DNA of 17,902 nucleotides, taken from assembly GCA_964626735.1 (NCBI GenBank), contig CAZVIJ010000039.1, positions 1-17,902 on the forward strand, written 5' to 3'. The position numbers and the translations under genes are program-made. Origin of the DNA: CAZVIJ01 sp964626735. Its GTDB lineage: Bacteria > Patescibacteriota > Dojkabacteria > JAOAGR01. Below are positions 1 to 7,235 of the stretch, piece by piece; positions within the stretch are counted from its first letter, which is position 1; each line of letters starts with the position of its first letter. The notes below the pieces were generated by a model. That model was not told where the DNA came from. It saw only the letters and a list, made by a program, of their open reading frames with translations, and did no database searches.

Positions 1-2089
1 GCACTGAGAAGCGTATGGTAGTACCAACGCCAACTTCACTTGCAATCTCAAATTTTCCGCCCATAAGTTCCACGAATTTTTTTGTAAGTGGCAGGCCCAG
101 ACCTGTTCCTTCATATTTTCGGCTCATAGCACTATCTACCTGGCCAAATGGCGACATAGCGCGGGAAATATCCTTAGGGGCAATACCAATACCGCTATCA
201 CGCACCTCAAACATATAATTATCAGTATTTATGTCAGCCCACGCAACAATCCGCACCTCCCCACCAGCCGGGGTAAATTTTATTGCGTTGGAAAGCAGGT
301 TTTGCAAAAGCAGCCGTAATTGCAACGTATCACCCCGTACGACGCAAAATTCGCCGATCTCGATTTTCGCTCTACTGTTTTCGATGGCAATCTCCAAATC
401 GGAGATTACTTCCTCTACCAATTGCCTTAAATCAACCTTGGTGAATGGCTGGGCTTTTGTTGTTACCCGGGAGTACATGAGCAAATCGTTTATGAGAGTA
501 CTCATTCGTTTCGATGCTTTCTGGATAATCTGCATATATTGATGGGCATCTTGGGGAAGCTCCTCGCCGAAACTTTTGTTCAGTAAATTCGTGAACGAGG
601 TGATTTTCCTAAGCGGCTCCTGCAAATCATGCGACGCCACGTATGCAAAGTTCTGTAGCTCATCGTTGCTTCGCTCAAGTTCCCTATTCGCCTCGAGAAG
701 CTGACGAGTTCGTTTTTCAACGCGGCGTTCAAGATCTCGATTCAATTTCCTCACTTCCTGCTCTGCGTTTCGGGCATCGGTATATAGTCTCGCGTTTTCA
801 ACGGCTATTGATGCTCTCCTGGTAAGCTCCTCGGCAAACCGCACATCATCTTCGGTAAAGTGCTTTTTTGATTCTGCGGAGACGAGCGTCAGCATGCCGA
901 AGACATTGCCGTACGCCGAGAGGGGTACAAAAATTGCCGACGAGAATCCGATCTTGCGCAGTATCTCGAGTTCCTCTTCGTCGCGTGCACCTGCTTCGAC
1001 CATTTCTTCGGTAATAACCGGATAGAAAACCGTTTTGCCCGCTAATAGATCTTTTGTCGTCGGGTTCGAGGGATCAAGCGTCGGAGGGTATTTCTGTCGA
1101 AGCTTCCGAGCGAATGAAATCATGTCCGGGTCGACATGGCCGACCGCGACCAAGTTCACGCTCTTGCCTTCGAATAGATCGATTGCGCACCAATCGGCAA
1201 TTCTCGGTACGACGATATTGGAAATCGATTGAAGCGTTTGATGATAATCGAGCGATTCGTTGAGAATTTTTGTGGCCTCCGATAAGAACGACTGGCGAGT
1301 TTCTGCTTCAGTCCTCAACTGCTGAACTTTTTTCCACTCGGATATATCGCGGTTTATTGCGACATACCCAAGCAATATGCCCGTCTCCGATCGGTACTCG
1401 GACACCGAAGAGAGTACGGAGATCCGATCGCCGAATTTGGTAAGTTGGGTTACCTCGCCTTTCCACGGCTTCTTTTTCTCAATCTCTTCGTAAACCGAGG
1501 ATAAGTCTTTCGTGATGAATTCGGTATGGAATAAATCGGGAGTATGTTTGCCGAGCACTTCCTTTTCGGTCCATCCGTACGTGTCTTCCGCGCCTTTATT
1601 CCAAGAGGTTACGTTGTAGTTGATATCGGTAACGATTATCGCGTCGCTGATGTTCTCGATCAGGTTTCCCTGAAACCGTAGGGTATCTTCGATGTTCTTG
1701 TGGTGGGTTACATCATACCCGAATGTCACGATACCAAGCACCGTTCCATCTGCCCCGACATCGGGAATATACTTGAGCTCGATATACCCGACCGATCCGT
1801 CGGCATTGGAAAATTTGGTTTGCAACGTAACGGTTTCGCCGGAAAGCGCCTTGCGGATACCCGGTTCGAATTCCGAGTAAAGCTTTTCTCCCAATAAGTC
1901 CTTCATTCGCTTACCGATGATTTTCTGTTCGTCCAGATCGAAAAAATCGCAGAAAGCTTTGTTGATGTACCGGTAACGCAATTCTTTATCGATATACGTT
2001 AGGTATGGGGGGATCGCATCAAAAATACATTTCAACACATCAGATGCCCCTTCTCGTGGTTGCTCTCTGTGAGAAACTTTTTCGCCCAT
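1..2089 (-). CDS. PAS-PAS-GAF sensor histidine kinase, 3' end beyond window
   Basis: Cytoplasmic sensor kinase; no signal peptide or membrane segment is visible. Reading the minus strand from ATG at 2087-2089 gives 696 codons open to the left edge. Approximate order: PAS 14-125, PAS 133-250, GAF 273-430, a charged helical linker, then HisKA with H-box FAYVASHDLQEPLRK (phospho-acceptor His487). The ATPase domain follows from about 583, with N-box NLLSNAIKF, G1 DSGIGI and G2 GTGLGL. The sequence reaches GVGTTIRFSV, the usual last strand of the ATPase domain, so only a few residues, or an added receiver domain, are missing. It should autophosphorylate on an intracellular signal and pass phosphate to a response regulator; none is in the window. 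The H-box and the linker before it closely match the kinase at 8515-10080. The start is chosen because the first PAS begins soon after it and a TATAAT lies 16 bases upstream. Confidence 0.93.
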   Translation of the reverse strand, partial: MGEKVSHREQPREGASDVLKCIFDAIPPYLTYIDKELRYRYINKAFCDFFDLDEQKIIGKRMKDLLGEKLYSEFEPGIRKALSGETVTLQTKFSNADGSVGYIELKYIPDVGADGTVLGIVTFGYDVTHHKNIEDTLRFQGNLIENISDAIIVTDINYNVTSWNKGAEDTYGWTEKEVLGKHTPDLFHTEFITKDLSSVYEEIEKKKPWKGEVTQLTKFGDRISVLSSVSEYRSETGILLGYVAINRDISEWKKVQQLRTEAETRQSFLSEATKILNESLDYHQTLQSISNIVVPRIADWCAIDLFEGKSVNLVAVGHVDPDMISFARKLRQKYPPTLDPSNPTTKDLLAGKTVFYPVITEEMVEAGARDEEELEILRKIGFSSAIFVPLSAYGNVFGMLTLVSAESKKHFTEDDVRFAEELTRRASIAVENARLYTDARNAEQEVRKLNRDLERRVEKRTRQLLEANRELERSNDELQNFAYVASHDLQEPLRKITSFTNLLNKSFGEELPQDAHQYMQIIQKASKRMSTLINDLLMYSRVTTKAQPFTKVDLRQLVEEVISDLEIAIENSRAKIEIGEFCVVRGDTLQLRLLLQNLLSNAIKFTPAGGEVRIVAWADINTDNYMFEVRDSGIGIAPKDISRAMSPFGQVDSAMSRKYEGTGLGLPLTKKFVELMGGKFEIASEVGVGTTIRFSV

Positions 2090-2119
2090 ATAACTATGTA
2101 GGAGTATTATATAGTTATA
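2089..2119 (-). promoter_or_regulatory. Promoter of the PAS-GAF kinase with a flanking inverted repeat
   Basis: On the minus strand TATAAT (2106-2111) lies 16 bases before the ATG. It sits inside a 9-base inverted repeat, TATAACTAT at 2089-2097 and ATAGTTATA at 2111-2119, spacer 13. The repeat could be an operator over the -10 and start, or a 5' hairpin over the start codon. No Shine-Dalgarno and no convincing -35 are seen. Confidence 0.45.
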
Positions 2120-2140
2120 AGAATATTACAGAAGATCCTC

Positions 2141-2169
2141 CCTACTTCGCGATTTGTTACGCAAGTAGG
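2141..2169 (-). terminator. Hairpin between Nudix gene and kinase gene, weak terminator candidate
   Basis: CCTACTTCGCG (2141-2151) can pair with CGCAAGTAGG (2160-2169) with one bulged base and an 8-base loop. It starts 7 bases beyond the Nudix stop codon on the minus strand. No clear T-run follows on that strand, so it may only attenuate read-through or protect the 3' end. Confidence 0.35.
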
Positions 2170-2175
2170 TCGTTT

Positions 2176-2883
2176 CTAAAATCCCTCTGCGACGCCGACG
2201 CTCTCGACGAAACGGAGTACTCGTGGTTCGAGAGAATCGTTTAGTTCAAGGGACTCGTGCATATCAAGATCAGTCCGTATCGCGATTTCTCTCGGTGTAA
2301 TCCAGAAATTCTCTTGATATAAGGTCTTCTCGATAAGCGTTCCCGAAAAGCCGGTAACGTGGCACGTATAGAAAAAAACATCCTGTACGAATTCTTCCCG
2401 CTTTCTCATTTTGCGATACACCTCTTCGAGAACGACTCGCTCGCAATGCAATCCAGCCTCCTCGAAAAGTTCACGCTTCACCGCCTCTTCGAGCGTTTCC
2501 CCAAACCGGATCTTGCCGGTCAGCCTTCCGACTTTCCCGAAATAGGGATGTCGCAACCGGCGGTTTAGCAAATGCTCGATTTCTCCTTTTTCCTCGTTGT
2601 ATCGAACGGCTCGAATAAGGACCGACGCTTTCGGCTGCTTTTCGATAATTTCGATATTGTCATCGAGCAGGTTGGAATAATCCTTACCGGAATCCGTAAG
2701 TGCGTACCCCTCTTGAACCTTCTCGACGAGCCCAAGTTCAATAAGCTTCTTGAGATGATAGTTCATATGCTCGCTTTCAAGCCCTTCTATGAGCAGGTCG
2801 TTGAAACGCAGCGTCGGTTGCAGCGTCAGCGCCTTTACTATTTTTTGCTGATACAAATGCAGCTTTATCGATGTATTGTGCAT
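2176..2883 (-). CDS. Winged-helix domain plus Nudix hydrolase
   Basis: Two-domain protein of 235 residues. Residues about 9-65 look like a winged helix-turn-helix (a YHLKKLIELGLVEK recognition-helix pattern followed by a wing, GYALTDSGK). Residues about 83-225 are a Nudix domain with an intact box, G123-x5-E129-x7-R137-E138-L-x-E141-E142-x-G144-L145, the Mg2+-binding signature for cleaving nucleoside-diphosphate-linked compounds. The substrate cannot be read from the sequence. NrtR-type regulators have the opposite order and usually a decayed box, so this is not a plain NrtR. It may be a regulator sensing a nucleotide, an active hydrolase, or both. The start is ATG 2881-2883, preceded by a purine-rich GGAAAGAAAG; an in-frame TTG at 2916 would add 11 poor residues. 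Confidence 0.88.
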   Translation of the reverse strand: MHNTSIKLHLYQQKIVKALTLQPTLRFNDLLIEGLESEHMNYHLKKLIELGLVEKVQEGYALTDSGKDYSNLLDDNIEIIEKQPKASVLIRAVRYNEEKGEIEHLLNRRLRHPYFGKVGRLTGKIRFGETLEEAVKRELFEEAGLHCERVVLEEVYRKMRKREEFVQDVFFYTCHVTGFSGTLIEKTLYQENFWITPREIAIRTDLDMHESLELNDSLEPRVLRFVESVGVAEGF

Positions 2884-3035
2884 AAAATCTTTCTTTCCGA
2901 ACCGATTCTCTCTCAAGAGAGTCGACCATTCAACTGAAAACAGTTTTAGTTGCCGAACTCCCTATTTCTTCGGCATACCAATATCCGTACCCTATGTAGC
3001 ATCGAAAAATTAATGTAATATGGGACACAACTGCC
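2884..3035. promoter_or_regulatory. Divergent intergenic region, Nudix gene (-) and surface protein (+)
   Basis: This 152-base spacer must hold both promoters. For the plus-strand gene, TAATAT (3016-3021) lies 14 bases before the ATG and no Shine-Dalgarno is present. On the Nudix side there is a 12-base palindrome, CTCTCAAGAGAG (2910-2921), 27 bases before the chosen ATG, a possible self-regulatory site for its winged-helix domain. Both readings are inference. Confidence 0.4.
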
Positions 3036-4469
3036 ATGAAACGACCGCGGATTCTGACAGCATTGCTACTCGTTCCCCTTGTCGTTACTTTGTGGTCATT
3101 ACCGTCCAAGGCTGCGAGTTCAGAGGTCGCGATTGTTACCTATCCCAAGACGATGCAGCTCGATACGACATATAACTTCAACTTCACGTACCATAACGCC
3201 AGCGGACGGGATATAACCCAATCGCAATGTAAAATATATTCCAACCGAACCAATCGTCCGCAATCCTCGCCCATCGTACAAATAACGACGGCAGCCGGGA
3301 CTATCAATAATATTCCCTTCTCGGTCGGTGGATACAAGGGAGGAAGCAACTTCTGGACTTTAACATTCTCACCCGCGGTAGTCGTACCGAACGGCTCGAC
3401 GATGACGGTTAATACGTATGCAAAGATATCCACGGACTCGCTGCCGTACGATGGAGTAAATGTATATGCAGAATGCGAAGAGGCGGGAAGTTTTCCTCTC
3501 AAATCGGTAACAGCGGGAATCCTTATCGTCGGAGTTAATCCCACTGCCACCCCTGCTCCCACCTATACTCCGGTCCCTTCTAGCAAATCAGTCGGCAAGA
3601 ATCCGACTCCAACCCCGACACCGTCAAAGAAAAACAGCAGCCAGCCATCTTCCAAAACGACACCGGTTCCCACTCAGGCGGAAGTGACTGAAACGCCACC
3701 GACGCCAACTCCAACGGTACCTCCCGCGGAACGCCATTTGCTCCCCGCGAAATACTTCAGGGAAAATGCCAAAACGACGCTTCTGGAATCGCTACCGTCG
3801 CTTGCGAAAGTACCTCAGTTCACCCTCGATATTCCTACCCTCAATCGCATAACGTACGTATCCGAAATCGATCTGACCGGTCTTGATCCAAAACAAATAG
3901 AAACGGTTATAAAAATCGATACGCCTAAAGTAGTCTCGGTGGACACGGAAAAATTCCCAAAGCTGGATAAACCCGCCATCGTGACCATGTATAACCTGCC
4001 GTTCAAATCTATGCCGACAATACTTAGGAACGGAAAGGAAGCCGAGGAATACGTCACCGAACAGAATTACGATATCGCGACCGGCACGCTCACGTTCAAG
4101 GTCAAAGGATTTTCGACATACGAAGCGGTAGAATCAAGGGAAAGTACGAAAATAGCAGCTATTACGCGCGGCGAGCAAGAGCAGCCGTTACCCTACGCGC
4201 TCATTGCTCTGGTCGGGTTATTGATCGTAGGATCGGGGTTCGTCATGATTCGCAAACGGGAGTGGCTGTCTCATCTGCACGTTCCCCACATCTCCCTCCC
4301 GCAAGTCGGATTGCCGCATTTCGCAATCCCCATCCCGCTTCGGCACAAAGAAGCAGAAACGCAACTCGAAGAACCTGAGGTTAAACAAGAAGAGAAGCGC
4401 GTTGAACCGGTGACAGACGGGATTTCGCCGTCGGAAGAGAAAAATACGTTCTTCCCTACTACAGACTGA
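3036..4469 (+). CDS. Membrane-anchored surface protein with Pro/Thr linker
   Basis: Secreted, membrane-anchored protein of 477 residues and unknown function. A signal peptide covers about 1-27 (KR at the N-end, a Leu/Val-rich core, then SKA). An outer beta-rich domain of about 140 residues follows. A Pro/Thr linker with repeated TPTPTP and PVPT runs about 168-232. A second extracellular domain spans 233-370 and ends in FKVKGFSTYEAVE. One membrane helix lies at about 387-404, followed by positively charged RKREW, so the C-tail is inside. That tail has a Pro-spaced stretch (416-435) and then an acidic/basic helix. The architecture is typical of CPR and Chloroflexota cell-surface proteins. The BlaI-type repressor begins 22 bases downstream with its own promoter, so read-through is possible but not required. 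No enzyme motif is seen. Confidence 0.85.
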   Translation: MKRPRILTALLLVPLVVTLWSLPSKAASSEVAIVTYPKTMQLDTTYNFNFTYHNASGRDITQSQCKIYSNRTNRPQSSPIVQITTAAGTINNIPFSVGGYKGGSNFWTLTFSPAVVVPNGSTMTVNTYAKISTDSLPYDGVNVYAECEEAGSFPLKSVTAGILIVGVNPTATPAPTYTPVPSSKSVGKNPTPTPTPSKKNSSQPSSKTTPVPTQAEVTETPPTPTPTVPPAERHLLPAKYFRENAKTTLLESLPSLAKVPQFTLDIPTLNRITYVSEIDLTGLDPKQIETVIKIDTPKVVSVDTEKFPKLDKPAIVTMYNLPFKSMPTILRNGKEAEEYVTEQNYDIATGTLTFKVKGFSTYEAVESRESTKIAAITRGEQEQPLPYALIALVGLLIVGSGFVMIRKREWLSHLHVPHISLPQVGLPHFAIPIPLRHKEAETQLEEPEVKQEEKRVEPVTDGISPSEEKNTFFPTTD

Positions 4470-4473
4470 GTAA

Positions 4474-4491
4474 TTTGGTACAATAACCAAA
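4474..4491 (+). promoter_or_regulatory. Extended -10 promoter enclosed by a dyad, BlaI-type gene
   Basis: TTTGGTACAATAACCAAA is a perfect 6-base inverted repeat (TTTGGT/ACCAAA) around TACAAT (4479-4484). TGG just before it makes an extended -10. Exactly 7 bases separate TACAAT from the ATG at 4492, so transcription probably starts at or next to the ATG (leaderless). The dyad is a good candidate for an autoregulatory operator of the repressor it precedes. It does not match the classical TACA/TGTA core of BlaI operators, so this is inference. Confidence 0.55.
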
Positions 4492-4869
4492 ATGAAACTA
4501 CCGACGACAAGAATCCTTGGCAATTTGGAGAAAGAAGTGATGACCGTTATGTGGTCGAACAAGGAACTTTCGGTTCGAGAGGTCGTCAATACCCTCAATG
4601 AACGACGAAGTATTGCGTATACAACGGCTATGACGATTATGAACCGGCTAGTCGACAAGGGGATACTGAAAAGGAAACTCGTAAATTCGGCCTACGTGTA
4701 TAAGGCTAAAGTAAAAAAAGTAACGTTCGTTTCGCAAGCAATACATGCGATGCTTGCAACGACCGTCGACTCCTTCGGAGACGAGGCCCTTGCTTATTTC
4801 GTCAAGGAAATTGAAGAGATAGATCCGCAAAAAAGGAAAAAACTGCTAGAGCTACTCGATGAAAACTAA
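4492..4869 (+). CDS. BlaI/MecI/CopY-family transcriptional repressor
   Basis: A 125-residue protein, normal length for the Penicillinase_R family. The N-terminal winged helix runs from GNLEKEVMTVMW through VREVVNTLNERRSIAYTTAMTIMNRLVDKGILKRK (about 10-62), the most conserved part of the family. The rest, ending in EEIDPQKRKKLLELLDEN, is the helical dimerisation region. Family members bind an operator as dimers and are released when a partner M56 membrane protease is activated, or, in CopY, by metal. The M56 gene overlaps its last 11 bases, as in classical pairs. No beta-lactamase or PBP gene is nearby, so resistance should not be assumed. Candidate targets are its own promoter and the divergent region before the cupredoxin gene. 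Confidence 0.93.
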   Translation: MKLPTTRILGNLEKEVMTVMWSNKELSVREVVNTLNERRSIAYTTAMTIMNRLVDKGILKRKLVNSAYVYKAKVKKVTFVSQAIHAMLATTVDSFGDEALAYFVKEIEEIDPQKRKKLLELLDEN

Positions 4870-5878
4870 ACTACCGAAAATAAACTACAGTTTCGTTGCG
4901 CTTATTGGCTTGGGCATGGTGATGTCGGTCATTATCGGGTCGATTTTTTATAGGCTCCAAATAATTAAAAGTTACAAAACGATCTACCTGTGTCAGCAAA
5001 TACTTTCAGGGAATTCGTCGGTTTATTCGCTACCGCACTTCTCCACCCTCTTCTTCATGACACTAATCGTCGTCATCGGCCTCATCGGTATAGCTGCGAC
5101 CTTCATTCAAATATTGAAATCCCATCGACTTATTCGGGCGTTCAACAAAAAAAGCATCCCTTGCCCTCCCCGGTTTGAGACGCTCCTGAAAAAGCTGGGG
5201 ATACGCAATGTCCTGCTGGTCGATGAAAGGAAACCGCTTTCGCTCTGCTACGGTTATTTCTCCCCGGGAATTCTCGTATCGAATAGCCTGATCAAGCTTT
5301 TGGACGATGAGGAGCTGGAGTCCGTCCTGCTCCATGAACAGTCTCATGTCGATCGAAAGGATAATCTCAAAGTACTATTCGGCAATTCAATGCGATCGAT
5401 GTTTTTCTTTATACCGCTTATCCATAGAATGTATGCTGGGGTATTGAAGACCAATGAGCTCTTGGCAGACAGCTTCGCGGTCCACAAGCAAGAAACTACT
5501 AAACATTTGAAGTCATCTTTGAAAAAGCTTTTGGCTGCACCTTACCATGTTCATTACGATAGCTTCTCTCAAGTATCGAATCCAGCATTCCTCGAGTCGA
5601 GAATATATCACCTCCTAGATCGCACAGTTTCCCGTCCGCCAATCCCCCTGTACAGCACGGTCGCAAGCGTCTCAATCATCGCCTTCTGCCTTTTGTTGAG
5701 TTTTGCCCCGGTAAATGCCTATAGGGCAACCATTACGGAAACAGGATATGTCGTCTGCCCCGCGCAAGGTTCGTGCAAAGCAGCGTGCTCGGTAGCGACC
5801 TTAAGCAGCGCCAAGAAAATTTACCAAAGCATTCCTACGCCGACGCCTATCAAGTGCGATCATGAAACGAAATCCTAA
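4859..5878 (+). CDS. M56 (BlaR1/MecR1-like) membrane metalloprotease without PBP sensor
   Basis: Membrane zinc protease of 339 residues. Hydrophobic segments lie at about 8-31, 58-86, 175-193 and 263-285. The zinc site is HEQSH (His159, Glu160, His163) with a third ligand expected at Glu200 in NELLAD, the M48/M56 pattern. BlaR1 and MecR1 are near 600 residues because of a C-terminal penicillin-binding sensor. Here the chain stops about 55 residues after the last helix, in a short tail with four Cys (C-x5-C-x3-C, then C-D-H) and a TPTP spacer. It probably cleaves or triggers loss of the BlaI-type repressor, but the signal cannot be a beta-lactam bound in the usual way. Translational coupling is likely, since its ATG overlaps the repressor's stop. 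The tail may sense metal or redox state; that is speculative. Confidence 0.88.
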   Translation: MKTKLPKINYSFVALIGLGMVMSVIIGSIFYRLQIIKSYKTIYLCQQILSGNSSVYSLPHFSTLFFMTLIVVIGLIGIAATFIQILKSHRLIRAFNKKSIPCPPRFETLLKKLGIRNVLLVDERKPLSLCYGYFSPGILVSNSLIKLLDDEELESVLLHEQSHVDRKDNLKVLFGNSMRSMFFFIPLIHRMYAGVLKTNELLADSFAVHKQETTKHLKSSLKKLLAAPYHVHYDSFSQVSNPAFLESRIYHLLDRTVSRPPIPLYSTVASVSIIAFCLLLSFAPVNAYRATITETGYVVCPAQGSCKAACSVATLSSAKKIYQSIPTPTPIKCDHETKS

Positions 5879-5885
5879 CAAGGTA

Positions 5886-7208
5886 TCAACCCAAGGCGAA
5901 TTTTTCGTAATGCACCAATGAGCTTGAAACACCGCCTTCCTTGAGGGATTGGATAATTGACTTCATCATTGGTTTAGGCCCGCAGATAAAAATATCTCGC
6001 TCGGTAAAATCCGGAACCAGCGCGCGAATATTCTCAATCCCGATCCTGCCGCTCACGAAATCTTCCGAGGCTGGTTCATCGCTTGCGAAATAGTGCGCGG
6101 CAAACTGATGGGATCTTCTCAATTCCTCGAATTCGTCCTTGAATACGAAATCTCCACTGGTCTTGCATCCATAAAGTAAAACGACATCCTTTCCCGATAC
6201 GACGAGGTCCTCAAGCAGGGATCGAATTGGCGTAACGCCGATTCCGCCTGCTATCAATAGGGCCTTATTCGTTTTCATGCTCTCTTTCGTGAAGATGCCG
6301 TATGGTCCATCGATGAGCACCTTGGTACCCGGTTTCAGATCTTTGATACCTGAGGTGAAATCGCCAATGGCTTTAGCACTCAATCGAATATTCGAACCGT
6401 CCGGAACCATCGAGAGCGAGAATGGGTGGGCTTGCCACCATCTGCGAGCATCCAGGAACCGGAAAATCATGAACTGTCCTGGACGCACTTTGAACGTGCT
6501 CATCGCGTTGCCGGAAATATACACCGAAGTGACATCGTTGTTCTCAGCCGTGACCTTGGATACCACGAAGCGATGGCGGAAATAACGGAATGCGGGGCGA
6601 ACGAAACGGAAGAAAAGGAGGTGGCCGAATACAAGAATATACAACCCATACCAATAGTAAATAAACAACCTATTCTTGAAAAAGTCTCCCCCTACTTTCA
6701 GTTGATGCCCCCACGCCAAAACGATAGCGAGGTATGTCAATAAATGTATGAAATACCACATCTCGTATTTCAGCCGCTTTCGGACGATGTAGACTGATAG
6801 CCCTACGATGCTAATAAATATGAGAACAGCAATGAGGGCCTCAAGTACATCTTCATAATTGGCGAGCAAATCGGTAAATGTTTTCCAAATACCTTCTTGC
6901 AAACCATATGAGTAGCCAAGCGTTATTAAAACTGGATGCAAGACAATGAAGACCAATACTGCAAAACCGTTAAGGTGATGCAGATACGTTAGGCGATCGA
7001 GCCCGAACGTACGCTCAAGCCATACCGCTCTTCCAATCAATAAAAATTGCAGGAGGACAAAGAACGCGGCTAATAATCCCGCAAGCCTTCCGAGCGTCAG
7101 CAAGTCTGCCCCTGTCATCGTAAGACCAGGGCCTGATGGATACCACCAGATTCCAAGCATGAACAATACGTTCAAGGCGAGCAGAATGTATACCGCGATT
7201 CGTTTCAT
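5886..7208 (-). CDS. Ferric-reductase/NADPH-oxidase-type transmembrane oxidoreductase
   Basis: Membrane flavocytochrome of 440 residues. The N-terminal half has about six helices. His77 and His91 on one helix (14 apart) and His155 and His168 on another (13 apart) match the spacing of the bis-heme ligands in gp91phox/NOX2. The C-terminal half is a ferredoxin-reductase-type module: FAD-binding HPFSLS (261-266), nucleotide-binding GGIGVTP (321-327) and CGPKPMM (409-415). It should move electrons from NAD(P)H inside, through FAD and two hemes, to an acceptor outside such as ferric iron, oxygen, a quinone or a protein. The cupredoxin gene ends 27 bases upstream on the same strand, so they are probably one operon and possibly redox partners. 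GAGG lies only two bases before the ATG, an unusually close Shine-Dalgarno. The 3' end converges with the M56 gene, 7 bases apart. Confidence 0.92.
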   Translation of the reverse strand: MKRIAVYILLALNVLFMLGIWWYPSGPGLTMTGADLLTLGRLAGLLAAFFVLLQFLLIGRAVWLERTFGLDRLTYLHHLNGFAVLVFIVLHPVLITLGYSYGLQEGIWKTFTDLLANYEDVLEALIAVLIFISIVGLSVYIVRKRLKYEMWYFIHLLTYLAIVLAWGHQLKVGGDFFKNRLFIYYWYGLYILVFGHLLFFRFVRPAFRYFRHRFVVSKVTAENNDVTSVYISGNAMSTFKVRPGQFMIFRFLDARRWWQAHPFSLSMVPDGSNIRLSAKAIGDFTSGIKDLKPGTKVLIDGPYGIFTKESMKTNKALLIAGGIGVTPIRSLLEDLVVSGKDVVLLYGCKTSGDFVFKDEFEELRRSHQFAAHYFASDEPASEDFVSGRIGIENIRALVPDFTERDIFICGPKPMMKSIIQSLKEGGVSSSLVHYEKFALG

Positions 7209-7235
7209 GTCCTCATATTAAATCTATCTCAGACA

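Noticed and set aside
2884..2916. TTG start for the winged-helix/Nudix protein
   Set aside because: The 11 extra residues are not fold-like, cover the CTCTCAAGAGAG palindrome, and the ATG at 2883 has a purine-rich sequence before it.
3540..3735. Tandem DNA repeat or low-complexity element in the surface-protein gene
   Set aside because: The repetition is at protein level (TPTPT, PVPT) with varied codons; it is an ordinary Pro/Thr linker.
4492..5878. Beta-lactam resistance regulator (blaI-blaR1) with a linked beta-lactamase
   Set aside because: The protease lacks the penicillin-binding sensor domain and no beta-lactamase or altered PBP gene lies nearby; only the repressor and protease families are supported.
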